From Elephas maximus indicus (Eukaryota; Chordata; Mammalia; Proboscidea; Elephantidae): a stretch of 64,000 nucleotides of DNA. The translations under genes and the position numbers were made by a program. Below, one piece after another: positions 60,500 to 64,000 of this stretch; the first letter of the stretch is position 1, and every line of letters begins with the position of its first letter. The notes below the pieces were generated by a model. It was given only the letters and a program-made list of their open reading frames with translations. It ran no database searches and was not told where the DNA came from. The stretch spans positions 5,518,001-5,582,000 of the forward strand of contig NC_064836.1 of assembly GCF_024166365.1 (NCBI RefSeq), read 5' to 3'.

Positions 60500-61130
60500 T
60501 CAATTTTTTAAATTACTCTTTTAAATTTTGAAATGTATTTTACATGATTATAAAGATTGCAAAGATGGTATAGAGAGGTTCCTTATAACCATCACTCGAT
60601 TTCTCCCAGTTGTTACATTTTATATAGTTTTGGTACAATATCAAATCCAGGAATTTTACATTGGAACAATGTATGTATACAATTCTGTGTATTTGTGTAA
60701 CTACCACCAAGATCAAGATACAGAATTATTCATCAACACAAAGATGTCTCCTCTTTGATCCGTTTATGGTCACACACACCTATACATCTACACAAGTTTC
60801 CTGTAACAATACTCACACTTCCTAGTAACACGGCTGTTTTCATTTTCTATTTGCATCTGGTCTAGTCTATTCCATTTCTTGAATTGTGGTCATGACCTTC
60901 AATTTTTAAAAACACAGCAATAAAACTGAAGCTCTAGCTTATTTTCTTAATTTGAGATCTTGATTTAAAAAAAATTATTTACGGTGAATTTTCTTTTCAT
61001 AGTTGCTCATTTTTGGTGATTTTCAATTTGGTTCCAGCATCCCATAGCTTTCCCTAAGGTCTCTCCCTAGTCTTCCAGGGTTTAAACTCACAGAGCGTTT
61101 TGCAGATTCTGGTAACAAATTTACTATTCC
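60500..61130 (-). repeat. Old L1 3' UTR (antisense)
   Basis: The words ggtacaatatcaaatccagg, acattggaacaatgtatgta, gtaactaccaccaagatcaa and acacaaagatgtctcctctt are typical of the reverse strand of old L1 3' UTRs. Non-coding. Confidence 0.6.
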
Positions 61131-61162
61131 AACACAAAGGCACAGATTTGCAAACTGGGTGC

Positions 61163-61637
61163 TATGGATTGAATTGGGCCCCTCAAAAAATGTGCATCAA
61201 CTCAGCTAGGCCATGATTCCTAGCATTGGGTAACTGTCCACCATTTTGTGATCTGATGTGATTATCCTGTGTTGTAAATCCTAACTTCTATGATGTTAAT
61301 GAGGCAGGATTAGAGGCAGTTATATTAATGACTAGGATTAGAATTAAGATATATTTTGAGTCAATCTCTTTTGAGATATAAAACAAAAGAGAGCAAAGAC
61401 AAGGACCAGGAGTGGAGCTCATCCTTTGGACCTGGGGTCCCTCTGCTAAGAAGTTCCTAGACCAGTGATGACTGATGACAATGGACCCTCCCCCAGACCT
61501 GACAGAGAAAGGAAGACCTCCCCTGGACTTGAAGCCCGAAATTCTGACTTCTAGCCTCACAGACTAGGAGAGAATAAACTTCTGTTAAAGCCATCACTTG
61601 TGTTACTTCTGTTACAGCAGCACTAAATAACTAAGAT
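61163..61637 (+). repeat. MaLR/ERVL-like solo LTR
   Basis: Collinear with 1341-1848: tgctatggattgaattgggc, tcagctaggccatgattcct, gatgttaatgaggcaggatt, tgagatataaaacaaaagag, gacttctagcctcacagact and ttctgttacagcagcactaa, ending ataactaagata. No retroviral interior is present. Confidence 0.75.
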
Positions 61638-62379
61638 ACTGCGATTCCATTTAATTCACCATGAGATTTATAATGGATGCATAGGGTTTTTTCAGTCAGC
61701 TGTTTACATTCTAGTAAGTCTTCTACTAAGAAAAAATACATTCATGTTGCACGGTAAATGCAAATACGAAAAAAAGGTGAAAGTCTATGACCGCTTACGT
61801 CGCCCTTCTGCACAACTGAAATGTCTACTCTTGCCCTCAGGGATCAATTCCTGCCTTTTACAATACTGAAGAACACTAACAAAATCACTACTCTCGACAC
61901 CCCTCCTTTTCCAAAAACCAGAGAAGGGGGTATGTTACTTCTAACACTTGAAATTACCTCCTGAGTTAATGCTAATTTTCTTATATTCAATTCTTGTGGG
62001 ATATCAGGAGGACTTTCAACTTTCAGACAATAAGTATAATTTAGCTTGGATTTTGCAAATATTTAACAACGTGGTAACAGCGTTTTTTTCTTACTCAGCG
62101 TGCCGTCCTCATTTTAGGCTGAGTCAAAAATGCAAAGTCATGAGGCTCCGCTTCCAACTTTATTCCCAGCACATACTACCTGTAATACTGTCTCTTCTGG
62201 ATAGGCCCGAGCTAGTTATTAATAAACCTCGGGTATCCGATCACTTCCTGGCATCCCAACAGTTGTGGCCGTTATGCTGAATGACCTCAGGCCTAATTTG
62301 ATATGAGAAAAAAACGACCACCCTTCAGCTCAGAAGAAAAACAGAATCGCTTAGAATTGAGGTTCAGCCGTGGAAACGT
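61638..62379. other. Upstream flank of the CpG island
   Basis: Repeat-free. It holds an AP-1-type site tgagtca near 62120 and acgtca near 62376. The ORF 61948-62280 is not recognisable. Confidence 0.4.
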
Positions 62380-62674
62380 CACAGTCTTCCCCGTCCCCGC
62401 AGCCCGAGCCTCAGCAGCCCCGACTGGGTTTTTTCCCGGGCCGCCAGCTGCCCTGAAGTCCGCTCCATTTCCGCAGCAGGGCTGCTGGCCGACGCGGAGG
62501 GCTCCGGCCTCGCGCGCCTCACCGAGCGGCCCCGCGGCTCCGACCCGGCCCGAGGCCCGGGCTCAGCCTGAGCAGGACGCGCGCACCTCCGCGCCCACGC
62601 GCCGCGCCCAGCCGCCTCCGCCGCCCGCCGGGCCCAGCGCCGGACGCTCCACCCCCCACACGCCGGCGGCGGCC

Positions 62675-62938
62675 ATGGCGGCCAGGCAGGTCCCGGCGTT
62701 GGCGGGCGCCGCGCTCGGGAAGCGGCCTCTCGCCGCCTTGCCATCAAAACCTCCCTGGGCCGGAGCAGGGTTCCGCCGGCACTTCGGCTTAATGCAGCGC
62801 TCCGCTTCCGAAGGAGAACGCGGCGGCGCCGGGCGCCACTCGCAGCGGAGGCCGCAGGGGGCGGTGAGGTGCCCGGCGCGGGAAGAGTTAACGGCGGAGG
62901 AGCTGCGGATCGCGGAAGTGCACGCGGCCGCTTGCGCG
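62675..62938 (+). CDS. Candidate first coding exon, product unknown
   Basis: The ATG at 62675 has a Kozak-like context (gcggccatgg). The frame is open from upstream (62303) to 63271, but in CpG islands open frames are common by chance. The first residues (MAARQVPALAGAALGKRPLA, then Arg-rich RRHFGLMQRSASE) look like a mitochondrial-type presequence: basic, alanine-rich, no acidic residue until late. Two donor-like sites could end the exon: gcg|gtgagg at 62864 (63 codons, in phase) and gcg|gtgagc at 62939 (88 codons, in phase). I do not recognise the protein. No acceptor or second exon lies in view; the gene would continue beyond 64000. It could equally be 5' UTR or a chance ORF. Confidence 0.3.
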
Positions 62939-63020
62939 GTGAGCCCCCTCCTGCCCGCCCCTCGCCGCTCGACAGCAGGCGGGGCTGGTGCGCCTGCGCG
63001 TGCTCGGCGGTCCGGGGACC

Positions 63021-63137
63021 GGAGGCCGCCCGGCGGAGTGAGCAGAGGTTGCTCGGCGCGGGGAGAGGCCGCCCGGCGGAGGGAGCAGAGGTTGCTCGGC
63101 GCGGGGAGAGGCCGCCCGGCGGAGGGAGCAGAGGTTG
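63021..63137 (+). repeat. 43-bp tandem repeat, about 2.7 copies
   Basis: Units start with aggccgcccggcgga at 63023, 63066 and 63109, each 43 bp apart, and carry gagcagaggttgctcggcgc. The third is cut at gaggttgactggcg. Copies are nearly identical (one t/g difference), so the expansion is recent or homogenised. It lies in the CpG island, downstream of both donor candidates. Confidence 0.93.
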
Positions 63138-63219
63138 ACTGGCGTCGGCTCAGTCCCGCTTCCACAACTTCGTGCTCCCACCGTTTCGCTTGGAAACTGG
63201 CCGTAGTTTCGTATTCCGG

Positions 63220-63272
63220 AGGAAAAAAAAAAAAAAAAACCGGTTGCCGTGGAGTCAGTTCCCACTCCTAGG
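63220..63272 (-). repeat. AfroSINE tail remnant at the island edge
   Basis: An A run, then accggttgccgtggagtcag and ttcccactc, matches the reversed SINE tail (gttgccgtcgagtcgattcc). Only the last 40 or so bases remain. Confidence 0.65.
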
Positions 63273-63861
63273 TTACGGATTATCTGTCCCCAGTGTGACT
63301 CGTTTCAGATCAGCGTCCGAGCTCAACTCTGCCCCTAGGGTGGGACCCCTCTTCACTCCACAGTGTGGGTGTGTTTGGGTGGGAGTGGTTAAAGAACTGA
63401 TGAGGGGAAGGAGTAGCAGCTGAGACGTTTCAAGAACAATGTGTTTTGTGTTTATTTGAATTACAAGTTAAACATTTTGCCATCCGGTGATTCCACCATG
63501 AAAACAAAAACATTTATTCATAAACCATTGTCAAAGTCATTTTAATTTTTGCTTTTCACCCTGTCTTCCTTTCCTGTCCACTCAGCAGATCACGATTACA
63601 AGGGAAACTAATCAGGTGTTTACATTCTTCGCAGACACTATTGAACTATGTTTTCTAATGTTTTGTGGCTTTGACAATTGTTTATTAGCGGCAATATCTA
63701 AACTTACATATTCCTTCGCAGTTTCTAACACCCCCGACCACATTAGCTAAAAGGTAGTGTATTTTTATTTGTGTTACCTTCACAAAAGGAACAATGCAAT
63801 ATAAAGAGAAAAGTAAATTCAATAATATACAGAAACCGATATGAAATTAACCTATTTGATA
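63273..63861. other. Unassigned, downstream of the island
   Basis: No exon or repeat recognised; it could be intron 1 of the candidate gene. Confidence 0.4.
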
Positions 63862-63888
63862 AGGTGTGTGTGTGTGTGTGTGTGTGAT
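63862..63888 (+). repeat. (GT)n microsatellite
   Basis: About eleven GT units without interruption, likely length-variable. Confidence 0.97.
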
Positions 63889-64000
63889 ACCAGTACTTGA
63901 GGACTAGTGTTACCTGGTGTGGCTTGAGCCAAAAGGGTAGAGACGAAAACCTTGGAAGTTAGTTTAAGTTGACTTGTTCTTTATTGACAGTAGGCCCTGA

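Larger units (their letters stand above)
62380..63170. promoter_or_regulatory. CpG island, candidate (possibly bidirectional) promoter
   Basis: About 800 bp are strongly GC-rich with many CG dinucleotides, in sharp contrast to the AT-rich window. There is no TATA box, which fits a dispersed-start housekeeping promoter. Seen sites are: a GC box ggcggggct near 62976, an ETS-type cggaagtg at 62913-62920, an NRF1-like tgcgcctgcgcgtgc near 62989, a YY1-like ccatggcggcc at 62673, and ccgcagggggcgg near 62852 that resembles a CTCF core. ATGs in good context occur on both strands around 62675. The direction of the real transcript cannot be fixed from this window. Confidence 0.75.

Noticed and set aside
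62563-63165. 200-codon minus-strand ORF in the island
   Set aside because: Composition is that of GC-rich chance ORFs, it crosses the tandem repeat, and nothing is recognisable.
62303-63271. 322-codon + strand ORF
   Set aside because: The whole frame is unlikely to be one protein: it starts upstream of the island, is low-complexity (Ala, Pro, Arg, Gly), runs through the tandem repeat and into a SINE remnant. Only 62675-62938 was kept, as a weak exon candidate.

Overview
This is nuclear DNA from an afrotherian mammal, most likely an elephant; a hyrax or sirenian cannot be excluded. The evidence is the repeat population. More than twenty copies of the afrotherian tRNA-derived SINE (AfroSINE; head gagccctggtggcacagtgg, tail ending ctatgagtcggaatcgac) lie on both strands. 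They sit beside long and short copies of a BovB-like RTE LINE, young L1 elements, LTR copies of the ERVL/MaLR type, and old mammal-wide repeats (MIR, old L1). The family assignments come from recognising sequence patterns by eye, not from a database search.

Layout. Positions 1-20700 hold old L1 pieces, a fused MIR pair, several solo LTRs, SINEs, RTE 3' fragments and one relic of ERVL pol (10480-10885). Positions 20732-24802 hold an L1 that has its 5' end, ORF1 and part of ORF2 but no 3' end, yet is flanked by a perfect 16-bp target-site duplication. Positions 25000-30800 hold an L1 3' UTR, an unassigned retroviral-looking stretch, and a 2.2-kb antisense RTE with an intact YADD motif. Positions 30800-39200 hold antisense L1 3' UTRs, a 986-bp solo LTR, and a 3.5-kb sense RTE broken by two SINEs and an LTR piece. 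Positions 40494-44903 hold the youngest-looking L1. It is 5'-truncated, contains most of ORF2 and the 3' UTR, and carries an extra 123 bp between two poly(A) tracts, which looks like a 3' transduction. Positions 45000-61640 are a mosaic of L1 3' UTRs, SINEs and RTE fragments, including two SINEs inserted one after the other at the same target.

Only the right end looks like a host gene. A GC-rich, CpG-dense block at about 62380-63170 has the features of a promoter island: Sp1-, ETS-, NRF1- and YY1-like sites, ATGs in Kozak context on both strands, and splice-donor-like sequences. A first coding exon on the + strand (ATG at 62675) is possible, but I do not recognise the protein and no second exon is in view. 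The island also contains a 43-bp tandem repeat. No other host exon, tRNA, rRNA or CRISPR could be supported.

The elements are linked as a retrotransposition ecology. RTE supplies the 3' tail that the SINE and the small RTE deletion derivatives share. L1 leaves 5'-truncated copies with 13-17 bp duplications. ERVL/MaLR copies remain as solo LTRs. I found no new multi-gene system. The most unusual items are the 3'-truncated L1 with an intact duplication, the L1 3' transduction, the internally deleted RTE forms, the shared-target SINE pair and the island repeat.
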